Positions 1 through 9,898 of a DNA stretch of 64,000 bases are shown here, piece after piece (position 1 is the first letter of the stretch; each line of letters starts with the position of its first letter). The notes under the pieces are model-generated. The model did not search any database, was not told the DNA's origin, and saw only the letters and a program-made list of their open reading frames with translations. Source of the DNA: Arthrobacter sp. ISL-85 (GTDB lineage: Bacteria > Actinomycetota > Actinomycetes > Actinomycetales > Micrococcaceae); NCBI RefSeq assembly GCF_018613675.1, contig NZ_JAGGPQ010000026.1, positions 23,101 through 87,100 of the forward strand. The letters run 5' to 3'. Made by a program: the position numbers and the translations under genes.

Positions 1-289
1 GAGCAGCCTGTCCCCGGCTATATCCGGCCGCGTGGCCGACCTCCGCCAGGGTCATCCCCACCCATCCCTTGCGCGAAAGTAGGGTGAGGGCGGCGTCAAG
101 GAGCCGAGCCTCGGCTTCTTCGCGCCGCTCCTGCTGCGTGCGGCGGCGAGGAGCCCCAGACTGCGTGCCCCCGATTCCTGCCCCCATGCTCCCCCGCACA
201 GCTGGCTTCGGCAACACAACCCGGTCCTGACCGGCTGCACTCCGTGAAAGCCATCCTCCCGCTTCCTGCACAGCCTGTTCTTTACCCAT
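1..289 (-). CDS. TetR-family regulator, N-terminal part (cut by window edge)
   Basis: The reading frame enters from the left edge, so only about 96 N-terminal residues are visible. After a 45-residue basic leader the protein reads RRRTQQERREEAEARLLDAA, then a helix-turn-helix segment with MTLAEVGHAAGYSRG, which is the classic TetR DNA-binding domain. The ligand domain is outside the window. The start at 289 is favoured because AAGGAG sits 6 nt upstream; an internal ATG at 187 would remove 34 residues but has no better ribosome site. The target is unknown; the nearest gene is the fused beta-oxidation enzyme on the same strand. Confidence 0.8.
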   Translation of the reverse strand, partial: MGKEQAVQEAGGWLSRSAAGQDRVVLPKPAVRGSMGAGIGGTQSGAPRRRTQQERREEAEARLLDAALTLLSRKGWVGMTLAEVGHAAGYSRGQAA

Positions 290-659
290 GTACTACTCCT
301 TGGATCAACCTCTCACAACGACTTACTGATCAGCCGTCGGCAAGTTGTTAAGTGATTCACCATCAAATATTGAATCTAGCAGGTCGGCAACTCCTATGCT
401 CGCGAGCAAAGCCAACGAGGACGTGAAAAGGCTTTGATGCCGCTCCACCCGCCTCCAGTAATACCGACAAGCCAGCCTCCTAAGGAACAGTGGCAGTAGA
501 TCTGACGGTGTGGCCAACCTCTACGGCGCTGGACAGTCGGTTGCGCGCACCAGGCAATTCATGCCGACCGCCCGCAATCGGCCCAACAGCACTTCCCTCT
601 CGAGCCCTCACCCACTGTGGGGACACAACATTTTGTTCTCCGCCACTAGCCGCTGGAGT
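290..659. other. Intergenic, no gene seen
   Basis: About 370 bases between the TetR gene and the end of the hydratase/dehydrogenase gene. Short reading frames here lack a ribosome site or recognisable motif. No convincing hairpin or operator was identified. Confidence 0.5.
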
Positions 660-2804
660 TTACCGCCTCTTAGGGTGAAAGGGCTTACCGTTTACCCTGT
701 CGGAGGCGCCCATCCGGTCCAGGTAGGGGGTGATGCCACCAAGGTGCAGCGGCCAACCAGCGCCCGTTAGCATGCACAAGTCCACGTCCTCCGCGGAGGC
801 AACCACTCCTTCTTCCAGCAGAAACCCGATCTCTTCTGCCAGGGCGTCTTGGACGCGCTCGAGCAGCTGTTCCGACGTGGATGGGCAGTGTCCGAATTCC
901 AATCGGCCTAGGGTGGATGGTGGGATGTGCGGGCAGCTGCCGTCGCGTCCGGTGGTCCAGAGCGAGGTGATGCCATGATCGATGAGTGTCTGGAGATTCG
1001 CCGAACGCGGGAACCGGTTGCCGAAGGCGCTATGGAGGGAATCGATCACATGCTGCGCAACTGGAAGACCAATCATGGCCAAAAGCGTAAACGGCGTCAT
1101 CGGCAGGCCCATTGGCTTGAGTGCCTTATCCGCGACTTCAGCGGGGGTGCCCTCATCAAAGGCCCGCAAGACCTCCACCACAAGGCGCAGGAGCACACGG
1201 TTCACGACAAATGCCGTGGAATCGCGGACGAGCACGGAGGTTTTCTTCAACGTACGGCCCAGAACGAACGCTGTGGCCAGGACTTCATCGCTGGTCTTGG
1301 CTGCTTGAACAATCTCAAGCAAGGGCATAGCGGCGACCGGATTGAAGAAGTGAAATCCGACGACACGTTCCGGACGCAGGAGGTCAGCGGCCATCTCCGC
1401 AACCAGCAGCGACGACGTATTGGTGGCAAGAATACACTTCTCGGAAACGACAGACTCGACCTCAGCGAGTACTTGCTTTTTGATGGAGAGGTCTTCGAAA
1501 ACCGCCTCGATCACGAAGTCCGCATCCGCCAAAGCGGCCTTGGACACTGATCCACTAACGAGATTCTTAATGCGGTTGGCATCTTCCGAGGAGATGCGCT
1601 TCTGGACAAACAATTTGTCGGCCTGGGCATGGACGTAACTTACACCTTTATCCACACGGTCCTGGTCGATGTCCGTCATCACCACTTGGACCCCCATCTC
1701 GCGGAGGAACAGCAGGGTCAGTTGGCAGGCCATGCGTCCCGCACCGACGACGCCAACCTTGTCCACACGACGGGCCAGAGCCGCATCTGGTGCGATCGAC
1801 GAATTCTTGGCTCGACTCTGGAGAAGATCAAGAAACGCGTAGACGGAATCCTTGAACTGCGGCGTCAAGATGAGTTCGCCGAGTGCGTTGACTTCCAAAT
1901 CCGCGGATTGTGCCTGGTCAAGACCCCTGCCCACTTCGAGAAGATCCAGCAGTCGACCTGGGGCCGGTGCGGCATTGGAGGTCTTTGACTCAACGATGGC
2001 CCGGCCCGCGGCTACGGCTTCGTCCCACTCTTCCTTGGAGGAGCCGCCAAACGAGGCCCGCCGTTGGTCAAGTTCCTGCCTGTCTGCGACGTCGGTGATG
2101 ATGCCGTCCGCCCAAGCGAGGGACTTACTCAAGAAATCGGCATTGTCGAATATAGCGTCTGCAATACCAAGCTCATAGGCTGACCGGCCGTCAAGAACCT
2201 TATTGTTGCCCAGAGGGTTCTCGATCATCACCTTCACCGCATTAGCGGGACCGATGAGCCGAGGAAGTCGGTACACGCCGCCCCAGCCGGGCAGCAGTCC
2301 AAGGTAGGCCTCAGGCAGAGAGATGCCTTTTGCGTCCGTTGAGATTGTGCGGTAGCGGGCTGCCAGGGCAACTTCCAGGCCCCCTCCTATAGCCGCACCA
2401 TTAATGAAGGCGAAGGTCGGAACGTCCAGAGCTGCGAGTGCACCGAACACTTGATGACCCAGGCGTGCCATAGCCCGGGCCGACTCCAGGTCCGTTATGC
2501 CTCTCAGAGCCTTTAAGTCTGCGCCGGCCACGAAGAACCGGTTTTGGCCGGTAATGCCAACGCCAGTCACTTCTCCGGCAGCGACCCGTTCCGCGACTTC
2601 TTGAAGCTGCGCTCGCAGTGCCTCCAGGGACTCGGGCCCAAAGGTGGCGGGCTTGCTGCCCTCACCGCCGGTCAACGTAATAAGAGCGAAGGTGCCTGCT
2701 CCAGGCAGTTGGACTTCTGTCAGATTCACGTTTGCAGAGAGTCTGCGGATGGGTTGGGCACCAAGATCACCGAGTAGAGGCGTTGCGCGGGTCGGCATTG
2801 TCAT
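660..2804 (-). CDS. Fused enoyl-CoA hydratase / 3-hydroxyacyl-CoA dehydrogenase (FadB/FadJ-like)
   Basis: 714-residue multifunctional beta-oxidation enzyme, hydrating enoyl-CoA and oxidising the resulting 3-hydroxyacyl-CoA with NAD. Residues 30-250 form a crotonase fold: an oxyanion-hole segment near 90-97 (FVAGAD), then the two expected catalytic glutamates, E144 in GGLEVA and E165 in LPEAYLGLLPG. Residues 348-540 form the NAD-binding domain with GAGRMA at 354-359 and the catalytic histidine H485 in HFFNP. The C-terminal dehydrogenase repeat follows. Length agrees with the family. It stands alone: no thiolase (fadA) gene is adjacent. Natural substrate chain length cannot be read from the sequence. 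Confidence 0.92.
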   Translation of the reverse strand: MTMPTRATPLLGDLGAQPIRRLSANVNLTEVQLPGAGTFALITLTGGEGSKPATFGPESLEALRAQLQEVAERVAAGEVTGVGITGQNRFFVAGADLKALRGITDLESARAMARLGHQVFGALAALDVPTFAFINGAAIGGGLEVALAARYRTISTDAKGISLPEAYLGLLPGWGGVYRLPRLIGPANAVKVMIENPLGNNKVLDGRSAYELGIADAIFDNADFLSKSLAWADGIITDVADRQELDQRRASFGGSSKEEWDEAVAAGRAIVESKTSNAAPAPGRLLDLLEVGRGLDQAQSADLEVNALGELILTPQFKDSVYAFLDLLQSRAKNSSIAPDAALARRVDKVGVVGAGRMACQLTLLFLREMGVQVVMTDIDQDRVDKGVSYVHAQADKLFVQKRISSEDANRIKNLVSGSVSKAALADADFVIEAVFEDLSIKKQVLAEVESVVSEKCILATNTSSLLVAEMAADLLRPERVVGFHFFNPVAAMPLLEIVQAAKTSDEVLATAFVLGRTLKKTSVLVRDSTAFVVNRVLLRLVVEVLRAFDEGTPAEVADKALKPMGLPMTPFTLLAMIGLPVAQHVIDSLHSAFGNRFPRSANLQTLIDHGITSLWTTGRDGSCPHIPPSTLGRLEFGHCPSTSEQLLERVQDALAEEIGFLLEEGVVASAEDVDLCMLTGAGWPLHLGGITPYLDRMGASDRVNGKPFHPKRR

Positions 2805-3208
2805 AATTCATTCCTAGCGTTGAGAGTCGCGACTAAACGGTCCAAGGGAGCGAGTTGTGGCACACCTTAAGGAAGAGCATCGCGGCCCACTGCAAAACCT
2901 TGGCGGGCGACTCGGCATCTGCAGCAGGGCAAACCCTGCCTGCGTTGTCGTGCACAAGGGCCAAGATATGGGGGCCGACCAGGGAATGATCGAGTGCTCC
3001 GCGCATGGCCCTTCCCCTGTGCCACGCAGATAATACTTGTTGCACAACTATGACCTTCAGCGTAGCCTTTTGCAAGCAAAGTCACTGAGGCCCTCACACG
3101 TTTAAGTGCCGAAGGCGCAACCTAGCGACCGACGAGCAGGCGCCGTTCTGAATCGCCCACCAGGTGGGTGCGACCATACTCCCCGAACATCAAAGAAATG
3201 TAGTCACC
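2805..3208. other. Divergent intergenic region before panD
   Basis: Roughly 400 bases between the divergently transcribed beta-oxidation gene and panD. It must carry both promoters, but no clear -35/-10 pair or operator stood out. Short minus-strand frames here look random. Confidence 0.4.
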
Positions 3209-3649
3209 ATGCCCTTGAGCCGGACAATGTTCAAGTCGAAAATCCACCGTGCTACCGTTACCCACGCAGATTTGCACTACGTGGGGTCTGTGACTGTGGA
3301 CCTCGACCTGTTGGACGCAGCCGACATTCTGCCCGGGGAGCTAGTCTCGATTGTCGATGTCACTAACGGTGCGCGCCTGGAAACCTACACTATTGCTGGC
3401 GAACGCGGATCCGGCGTCGTCGGCATCAACGGACCCGCGGCGCACCTGATCCATGTGAACGACACGGTCATCCTTATTACGTATGCACACATGTCCACTA
3501 AAGACGCCCTCGAATATCTCCCCCGGGTGGTCCATGTGGATCAGCGTAACGAAATTATTCAGCTCGGCACGGACCCCGCCGAAAGTCAGATACCAGGGCT
3601 GACACGACCGCCATTCGCATTGCACTCCACGCCCGGGACTTCCCTTTGA
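3209..3649 (+). CDS. panD: Aspartate 1-decarboxylase
   Basis: Pyruvoyl enzyme converting L-aspartate to beta-alanine for pantothenate synthesis. The segment KIHRATVTHADLHYVGS is diagnostic; self-cleavage is expected between Gly26 and Ser27, the serine becoming the pyruvoyl group. NGPAAHL near residue 85 is the other conserved active-site block. The start at 3209 gives 146 residues, close to the usual 120-140; an upstream in-frame start at 3164 would add 15 residues not seen in the family. The ribosome site is weak. Its stop overlaps the TTG start of panB, so the two are probably co-translated. Confidence 0.93.
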   Translation: MPLSRTMFKSKIHRATVTHADLHYVGSVTVDLDLLDAADILPGELVSIVDVTNGARLETYTIAGERGSGVVGINGPAAHLIHVNDTVILITYAHMSTKDALEYLPRVVHVDQRNEIIQLGTDPAESQIPGLTRPPFALHSTPGTSL

Positions 3650-4551
3650 AGCCCCGCGACAATTCCTCGGCTGGCTCGTCGAATGAAATGCCAAATCCGT
3701 ATGGAACCGGCCCCAATCGCGGCGACGTAGATGCGCTGGCGTACCAAGAGAAGCGGGGCGGCAGGATACGCATCCACCACCTGCAGCAGGCGAAGGACAA
3801 CGGCGAACGTTTCGCCATGCTCACAGCGTACGAACAATACACCGCAGAAGTTTTCGACCAGGTGGGCATTGAGGTGCTCCTTGTTGGTGACTCAGCTTCA
3901 AACAACGTGTTCGGGAATGAGACCAGCCTGCCAGTCACGGTGGATGAACTACTACCGCTGTGCAGGTCGGTTGCCCGTGCGGCCAAACGGGCGTTGGTAG
4001 TTGCCGACCTTCCGTTTGGCAGTTACGAAGTGTCTCCCGAACAAGCAGTCAGTACCGGTGTCCGGTTCCTCAAAGAAGGTCTGGCGCACGCAGTAAAAAT
4101 CGAGGGTGGCAGCGCCTACGCGGAAACGGTCCAAGCAATGACTCACGCCGGCATTCCGGTTATGGCCCACATCGGCTTCACACCACAAAGTGAACACTCG
4201 CTCGGTGGATACCGCGTTCAGGGGCGAGGAGACAGGGCTCAAATGCTTATCGACGATGCTGTGGCTCTAGCGGAGGCTGGTGCTTTTTGCGTTCTTATGG
4301 AGATGGTCCCTGCCGTAGCGGCCGCCGCGGTTGATGCAGCCGTTAGGGTACCGACCATCGGCATCGGCGCCGGTAATGCAACTACAGGCCAGGTCTTGGT
4401 TTGGCAGGACATGGCAGGACTGCGCGCTGGGAAAATGCCGAGATTCGTCAAGCAGTACGCCAACCTGCGGTCTGTATTGGCCGATGCGGCCAAGGCCTAT
4501 GGCGAGGAAGTACGCTCCGGGGAGTTTCCATCTCCCGAATACTCGTTTTAG
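3646..4551 (+). CDS. panB: 3-methyl-2-oxobutanoate hydroxymethyltransferase
   Basis: Ketopantoate synthase: transfers a hydroxymethyl group from methylene-tetrahydrofolate to 2-oxoisovalerate. Conserved family blocks are FAMLTAYEQYTAEVFDQVGI, VLLVGDSASNN (Mg-binding Asp), VVADLPFGSYE, AVKIEGG, MAHIGFTPQS and IGIGAG. The family core is about 260-280 residues; here it is preceded by a non-conserved tail of about 40 residues. The annotated start is a TTG overlapping the panD stop; an internal ATG at 3688 is an alternative. No panC (pantothenate synthetase) is nearby, so the pair supplies two precursors but not the last step. Confidence 0.93.
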   Translation: MKPRDNSSAGSSNEMPNPYGTGPNRGDVDALAYQEKRGGRIRIHHLQQAKDNGERFAMLTAYEQYTAEVFDQVGIEVLLVGDSASNNVFGNETSLPVTVDELLPLCRSVARAAKRALVVADLPFGSYEVSPEQAVSTGVRFLKEGLAHAVKIEGGSAYAETVQAMTHAGIPVMAHIGFTPQSEHSLGGYRVQGRGDRAQMLIDDAVALAEAGAFCVLMEMVPAVAAAAVDAAVRVPTIGIGAGNATTGQVLVWQDMAGLRAGKMPRFVKQYANLRSVLADAAKAYGEEVRSGEFPSPEYSF

Positions 4552-5734
4552 CAGCGCTCAAACCGTTGAACTCGAGTCCACTCCCCTCCTTGCAATCCCG
4601 CACACCCCGAACTTCTAATGCAAAGGCAAAATCCTGCAGATCCGGCAGAAAGATTGATGCCAGAGTACGCCGCTTAACATGCCGTCGCGAAACATTCCAT
4701 TTCGATAAAGAAGTCCTCAACTAGCGGAGGTGCTTAGGGAATAATGGATACAATTCCAGGCTGTCGTTCGTGTAGAAATGCACCCTGCGGTGCTTGCAGG
4801 CGCTCGGCGGCGAAGTGTCTATTCTTCGTTCGATGGGCCGCTACACGGCCGGACTAACCAACCGGCCGGGGCAAGGCGAGTATCTCCGTCTTAACCCCTC
4901 CGACGCCAGCACTCGACGGCGATCCCCTTCAGACGGGAGCTCGCGCCAAGAGCCTCTACCGTTCAAGCTCACGCGCCGCTGCCAAATGCCCAGAAGGCAA
5001 CCCTTTCCTCCTACAGCAGTTCCGGCGTGGCGGCGCGCCCATGCTCCGACAGATTTCGTAGGACCCCAGCTTGCCGCCGCCTGCCGCCTGCCGCGCGAAC
5101 GCGGCCTGCACCAGTGCGCGCTGACGTTGACCAGGCGGCGCGCCGGGGCGCTTGAGGACCAACCGCAGCGGCATTCAGTCCGGCCGACGCGCGGATTGGA
5201 AACGCCAGTGTCAGCAGCAGGCAGGTGGACGAAATTGCAGGCTCCCACGAACAGTTCCAAATCACGAACTCCTGACAGGAAGTCGTTGCCTGCTGGACCC
5301 TTCCGATTCGGGAGCACCCGCAGGGGGGCACAACGGGTCCTATTGAGTCCCACACCGCCTGATGCACAAACATGAGCGCCCCTACCCTGAAATCAGGATC
5401 ATGCCTCGGGCACTGCTAAACCAGCATGTTCTACCTCCCTCGTTCGGCTGTCACCCGCGCACAGCATGCGATTATGTCCGTCGTGCCCAGAGTCTCCCGG
5501 TCCTTACGAGCTCAGCAGATTGATAGAGAGCAGGAGGCTCGTGGAAAGGCCATCCAGTTGCGAGCGAGTGGGCGGCCTTGGGCGGCTTTGATGCTACTGA
5601 ATGGGGTCCGGGCGTCCTGGACTCAGTTCATGTCGATACATTGAGACCAATGCTGCTGCGCATGCACTCATTCTCAACTAACGTCCCCGTGCCCCTCGGA
5701 CGGCTGGATAGCCGGCCGAGCGCACTTTGAACTC
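4552..5734. other. Long intergenic region without a supportable gene
   Basis: Nearly 1.2 kb after panB. Several reading frames of 60-190 residues exist on both strands, but they are Arg/Pro/Ser-rich, overlap each other in different frames and show no family motif or ribosome site. This is the composition expected of non-coding high-GC DNA or of old decayed genes. Nothing could be assigned. Confidence 0.45.
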
Positions 5735-7249
5735 CTAGATGCGCCTTCCGCCCTCGTTATCCGAATTAGCAACTGGGGTGAGAGGCATTTCCGCAGGATC
5801 GAGTAGGTTGTTGGTGTCCTGGGTGTCTACGAGCGACTTTGCCTCTTCCGTTGTTTCCACATTGGGCATGGACCCGTTTAGTGGTTTCCTACTTGTTTCT
5901 TTGAGGAAAAGGACGGAGATCAATCCCACGAGGGCGGCGCCCATGAGGTAGTAGGCGGGCACCATTTTGTTCCCGCTAACTCCGATAAGCGCCGCAACTA
6001 CCAGTGGAGCTGTACCGCCAAAGGCAGCATTTCCGACATTATATGCAAGCCCAAGAGCGCTGGAGCGCGACGGTGTCGGGAACTGCTCAGGCAAAGAAGA
6101 AGCGTAGCTCGAGGAAAAGAGGGTGGCACAGATCATGATGAAAAGTGTTCCGAGCTGAGCGCCCCAAAGCTGGCCGGAGCCCATCAGGATGAACGCCGGA
6201 ACCGGAAGCACGACGCCCAGGATGGCGCCGCTGAACAGGATCCGCTTCCTGCCGATCCTGTCCGAGAGCGAGGCAAAGAACTGGGTTGCGAAGGCCGCAA
6301 GAACGAACAGGGGAAAGATCACAAGGTTGCCGAGAGCTCCCTGGAACCCGAGCGTCTGGTTCAGATACGTGGGAGTGAACGATGTCAGGGTGTAAGCAAT
6401 GACATTGCCGGCGGCCGCGACCCCCATGACGGGCAGGATGAAGCGCCCGTGGGCCCGAATGACCTGCAGGATACCCGGATTTCTTGCCAACTCACCGGTT
6501 TTCCGGGATGCTTCAGCCCGCTCTTTCAAGACGGCGCTGAAAGTCGGTGACTCTTCGATCCTGTAGCGGAAATACAGGGCAATGGCGGCAAGCGGCCCGG
6601 CGATGAGAAACGGAATACGCCAGCCGAAGGACTGCATCGCGTCCTGACCAAGGTTTAGCTGTAGAACAGCTACCAAACCGGCTCCAACGGCGAATCCGAG
6701 GTAACTTGAGCCCATGAATCCAACATAGAAACCCCGTCGTCGATCCGGGGCGTATTCGCTCAGGAACGTCGCACCGCCGGTGTACTCGCCGCTGGCCGAG
6801 AACCCTTGCAGCAGTTTCAGGACCACGAGGAGCGCCGGGGCCCATAGCCCGATGACGGCGTAGCCCGGGAGCAGACCGGTAGCAAACGTAGCGACCGACA
6901 TCAGCAGCAGCGTGAATGTCAGGACTTTCCGCCGCCCAATCCTGTCACCCAGCCATCCGAAGAAAACACCGCCCAGCGGTCGCGCAACGAACGTTACTGC
7001 GAAGGTGCCATACAGGTACAGAGCCTGGACTGTCGGGTCGGCCTGCGGCAGGAAAACAGGGCCAATCACGGTTATGAGGTAGGCAAATACGCCGAACTCA
7101 TACCATTCGATAATGTTTCCGACGACCGTTCCGGCGACAGCGCGCCTTAGGGCGGCCTTGTTGACAATGCGGATGTCGCTTAGTGTCAAACGTCGCTTGC
7201 CAAGCCGGACGCCGGTGGCATTCCCAAAGCTTTGCTCTCCAGTCGACAT
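5735..7249 (-). CDS. MFS transporter, metabolite:H+ symporter (ProP/ShiA-like) family
   Basis: About 504 residues with 12 predicted membrane helices. The loop between helices 2 and 3 reads GWLGDRIGRRKVL, the MFS signature, with a second copy SLSDRIGRKRILF in the second half. VVGNIIEWYEFGVFAY near the N-terminus and GFSASGEYTGGATFLSEYAP are typical of the metabolite:H+ symporter group, which takes up small carboxylates, osmolytes or shikimate-type compounds. The substrate is unknown. The start at 7249 (MSTGEQSF) is chosen because GAAGGA lies just upstream; a longer frame reaching 7366 has no ribosome site. It may serve the aminotransferase/SDR genes upstream on the same strand. Confidence 0.88.
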   Translation of the reverse strand: MSTGEQSFGNATGVRLGKRRLTLSDIRIVNKAALRRAVAGTVVGNIIEWYEFGVFAYLITVIGPVFLPQADPTVQALYLYGTFAVTFVARPLGGVFFGWLGDRIGRRKVLTFTLLLMSVATFATGLLPGYAVIGLWAPALLVVLKLLQGFSASGEYTGGATFLSEYAPDRRRGFYVGFMGSSYLGFAVGAGLVAVLQLNLGQDAMQSFGWRIPFLIAGPLAAIALYFRYRIEESPTFSAVLKERAEASRKTGELARNPGILQVIRAHGRFILPVMGVAAAGNVIAYTLTSFTPTYLNQTLGFQGALGNLVIFPLFVLAAFATQFFASLSDRIGRKRILFSGAILGVVLPVPAFILMGSGQLWGAQLGTLFIMICATLFSSSYASSLPEQFPTPSRSSALGLAYNVGNAAFGGTAPLVVAALIGVSGNKMVPAYYLMGAALVGLISVLFLKETSRKPLNGSMPNVETTEEAKSLVDTQDTNNLLDPAEMPLTPVANSDNEGGRRI

Positions 7250-7618
7250 TGGTATCCTTCGTTGATTTGCTGATGGTACGTGAGGGGGTCGCGATGGATC
7301 GCAGGTCAAAAGCCGCGGGTCTGCATCGGCAGGAATACCTAAGCAGCTATTTTCGGGGTGAACCATAAGACATTCGCCAACTAAATACCCGGAAGCTTGT
7401 GTAGCCTCCGATCCTGAGCCAGGGTGCCAAATGACTCAACCCCTGACGGCAACACTGATAAGGCGAGCCAACTTTCCTGTTCCGCCGATGGCTAGCACGC
7501 TCAAGGATTACGTCGAGGGCGGCGACTAGTCGTTTGCCTGCAGTCCGAATCAGTACGCACGTTTGGGCGGTCTTCTCAATTGCTGCTTCCGGGTTACGCC
7601 CAACGACGACGATCCGGC
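7250..7618. other. Intergenic; small overlapping frame only
   Basis: About 370 bases between the aminotransferase and the transporter. A 96-codon minus-strand frame (7347-7637) overlaps the end of the aminotransferase gene but has no ribosome site or recognisable domain, so it is not called as a gene. Confidence 0.4.
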
Positions 7619-8818
7619 TTATGCCGTCTCGATCCATTCACACAGGCGGCCGAGGCCTTCACGGATATTGGTGACGTCGATGCCTGAATAGGCGAGCCGG
7701 ATGTACTGCCGGTCTTCGCCGTGTTGGCGCCGGCCGAAATGTTCCCGCGTACAGAAGGAAACGCCGGTCTTGCGCAGGGCCTCGGTGGCGAAAGCGCCGA
7801 CCGCGGTGAAGCCCATCCGCTCCATGACTTCAGTGACGTCAGGAAACAGGTAGAACGTGGACTGCGGCACAGCGACGTGCATGCCCGGAACGGCGTTCAC
7901 CAGATCGCAGGCAGCGTCCCGGCGTTCGCACAGGATGTCCAGCATCTGCTGTACCGGCTCCTGGGGGCCGCGGAGTGCTTCGATCCCGGCCCACTGCACG
8001 TAGTGCGTGGTGCAGGACTCGTCATTGGTGTTGAGCGTGCCCAATACCCTGGCAATCTCGAGCGGGGCAACAGCGCAGCCTAGGCGTGAGCCGGTCATCG
8101 CGAATTTCTTGCTGAAGGTGTAGAGGATGACCGTGCGCTCGGCCATGCCCGGGAGCGATGCGATCGACTGGGAGACCCCTTCGTACCGGGTCTCGAAGTA
8201 GGCCTCGTCGGAGAGGATCCAAAGGTCGTGCTCCTGGGCGATCAGCGCGATGGCCTCGCGCTCCGCGGCGGTGGACTCTGCCGAGATCGGGTTCTGCAGG
8301 TCGTTGTAGATGATGGCGACGGTGTTCTTGGTGATCGATGCCCGCACCTGGTCGAGGTCGATCGCGAAGCCCGCGTCAGTCGGCACGTAGCGGTAGGGCA
8401 CCGCGTTGCCGCCGAGGTACTCGATCTGGGATTCGTAGATGGGGAAGCCCGGGTTGGGATAGAGCACGTCCTGCCCGGGGTTCAAGACAGCCTGGAGAAA
8501 TTTGGTGATGACGGGCTTGCCGCCCGTCATTACAACCACATTGTCCGGGGAGAAGGTGATGCCGCGGCGGGAGCCGAGGTCTTCGGCGAGCGCTTCTCGC
8601 AGCTGCGGGATGCCGGGGCCAGGGCAGTAGCCGGTGTAGCCGTCGGCGATCGCCCTGTTCATGGCCTCCACGATGTGCGGCGCGGTGGGGATATTGATGT
8701 CGCCCAGGTGGAAGGGGTAGACGAGGTTCCCCTGCGCCTTCCAGGACGCCGCGGCCTGCGCGACGCTGAAGGCAGTTTCCGTGCCCAGCCGTTTGAGACG
8801 GTGCGCGAGTTGCTGCAT
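7619..8818 (-). CDS. PLP-dependent class I/II aminotransferase
   Basis: 399-residue fold-type I aminotransferase. The PLP-binding lysine is K237 in YTFSKKFAMTGSRLG, with the phosphate-binding R245 after it. N176 (NDLQNPISAES), D204 and Y207 (SDEAYFE) are the other cofactor contacts. GYCPGPGIPQLREAL at 64-78 is the usual substrate-lid region. It resembles aspartate/valine-pyruvate-type enzymes, but the amino donor cannot be fixed. It lies between an MFS transporter and an SDR gene on the same strand, which suggests catabolism of an imported amino compound. Confidence 0.88.
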   Translation of the reverse strand: MQQLAHRLKRLGTETAFSVAQAAASWKAQGNLVYPFHLGDINIPTAPHIVEAMNRAIADGYTGYCPGPGIPQLREALAEDLGSRRGITFSPDNVVVMTGGKPVITKFLQAVLNPGQDVLYPNPGFPIYESQIEYLGGNAVPYRYVPTDAGFAIDLDQVRASITKNTVAIIYNDLQNPISAESTAAEREAIALIAQEHDLWILSDEAYFETRYEGVSQSIASLPGMAERTVILYTFSKKFAMTGSRLGCAVAPLEIARVLGTLNTNDESCTTHYVQWAGIEALRGPQEPVQQMLDILCERRDAACDLVNAVPGMHVAVPQSTFYLFPDVTEVMERMGFTAVGAFATEALRKTGVSFCTREHFGRRQHGEDRQYIRLAYSGIDVTNIREGLGRLCEWIETA

Positions 8819-9023
8819 AACGTTCTACTCCTCATCGATATGAAATTGACCGCTTCGGCTTCCACCTGGACTGGCGCCCCTGCCGCCTCGGAGACGTCCA
8901 AATGAGGCTGAGTCAACCTAGATGGAAACACAAGGGGGGGGCGAACTACGTCCTAAATGTTAGGACTTGGCAGTCCCGGGGCGCCGGAAGCGGTTGTTGT
9001 CAGCCGAGGCGTTCATGCCGTGC

Positions 9024-9818
9024 TTACCCCCGCTTCGGGGCGTTGCCAGTGTAGAAGAGGCGCGCCCCGGCATCGATCGGGAGTTCGATCCCGTTGACGA
9101 ACTTAGCCGCATCCGAAGCCAGATAGGTGATCGCCGCAGCGACGTCCTGCGCCTCTCCAAACTTTCCGCCCGGTAGGCGTGACAGGAACCGCTCGGCGAT
9201 CTTCGGATCAGAAGAAGCACCAGGGACGGCGATCGGGCCGGGACACACCACGTTAGCGGTCACTCCGTATCTGTACGCCTCGAGCGCGATGGTGCGGGTC
9301 AGTCCATTGAGGCCCGACTTGCTGGCGGCATATCCCGGAGCTCCGTGAAGGCCCGACAGAGCCACGAAGCTCGAGACCCCGATGATGCGCCCCCAGCTTC
9401 TCTCGATCATCCCGGGAAGAGTGGCACGCGCGCAGTAGAAGGCACCGCTGAGGTTGATCGCGATCTCCCTGTCCCAAGCAGATGGTTCCATCTTTGCTGC
9501 CGTGCCGTGGTTGTGCTTGAGGCCAGCATTGTTCACGAGAATGTCGATGCTGCCAATTTCCGCTCGAACCGACTCGACTGTGGCAAACACGGCATCTGCG
9601 TTGGCTACGTCGAGCACGCGGGAATGCACATCAAGTCCCTCGCCCCGCAGCTGCTGAGCAGCCGCCGCGACCTCGGAACGCACGTCGCTGATGACCACGA
9701 CGGCGCCATGGGCACTCAACCACCGCGCGGTTTCCAGGCCGAGGCCGCCCGCGGCACCAGTGACGAGAGCCACACGCCCCTGCAGAGAGAACGCGTCCGT
9801 GAAGCTATCCATATTCAT
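9024..9818 (-). CDS. Short-chain dehydrogenase/reductase (SDR)
   Basis: 264-residue classical SDR. The Rossmann glycine motif TGAAGGLGLE is at 20-29, NNAG at 95-98, and the catalytic triad is S149, Y162 and K166 (YAASK). PGPIAVPG after the active site and the terminal NGIELPIDAG are usual. An aspartate (D44, VISDV) after beta-2 favours NAD over NADP. The nearest named relatives are 3-oxoacyl reductases and polyol dehydrogenases; the substrate is undetermined. The ribosome site is GGATGGGAT before ATG 9818. A possible operon partner is the aminotransferase about 200 nt downstream. Confidence 0.88.
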   Translation of the reverse strand: MNMDSFTDAFSLQGRVALVTGAAGGLGLETARWLSAHGAVVVISDVRSEVAAAAQQLRGEGLDVHSRVLDVANADAVFATVESVRAEIGSIDILVNNAGLKHNHGTAAKMEPSAWDREIAINLSGAFYCARATLPGMIERSWGRIIGVSSFVALSGLHGAPGYAASKSGLNGLTRTIALEAYRYGVTANVVCPGPIAVPGASSDPKIAERFLSRLPGGKFGEAQDVAAAITYLASDAAKFVNGIELPIDAGARLFYTGNAPKRG

Positions 9819-9898
9819 GCTTGTAATCCCATCCAGGAGTGAGGTCTGCTCTGTGGGCTGTACCCACTAGATGACGGTGGACTCGCGTAGCGTGAAGG

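Noticed and set aside
323..517. 64-codon minus-strand frame upstream of the beta-oxidation gene
   Set aside because: No ribosome site and no motif; sits in an obvious intergenic region.
4794..5375. 193-codon plus-strand frame after panB, with an equally long minus-strand frame over it
   Set aside because: Both are Arg/Pro/Ser-rich with no domain; typical of random open frames in high-GC DNA.
7347..7637. 96-codon frame overlapping the 3' end of the aminotransferase gene
   Set aside because: No start signal, no recognisable family; probably chance.
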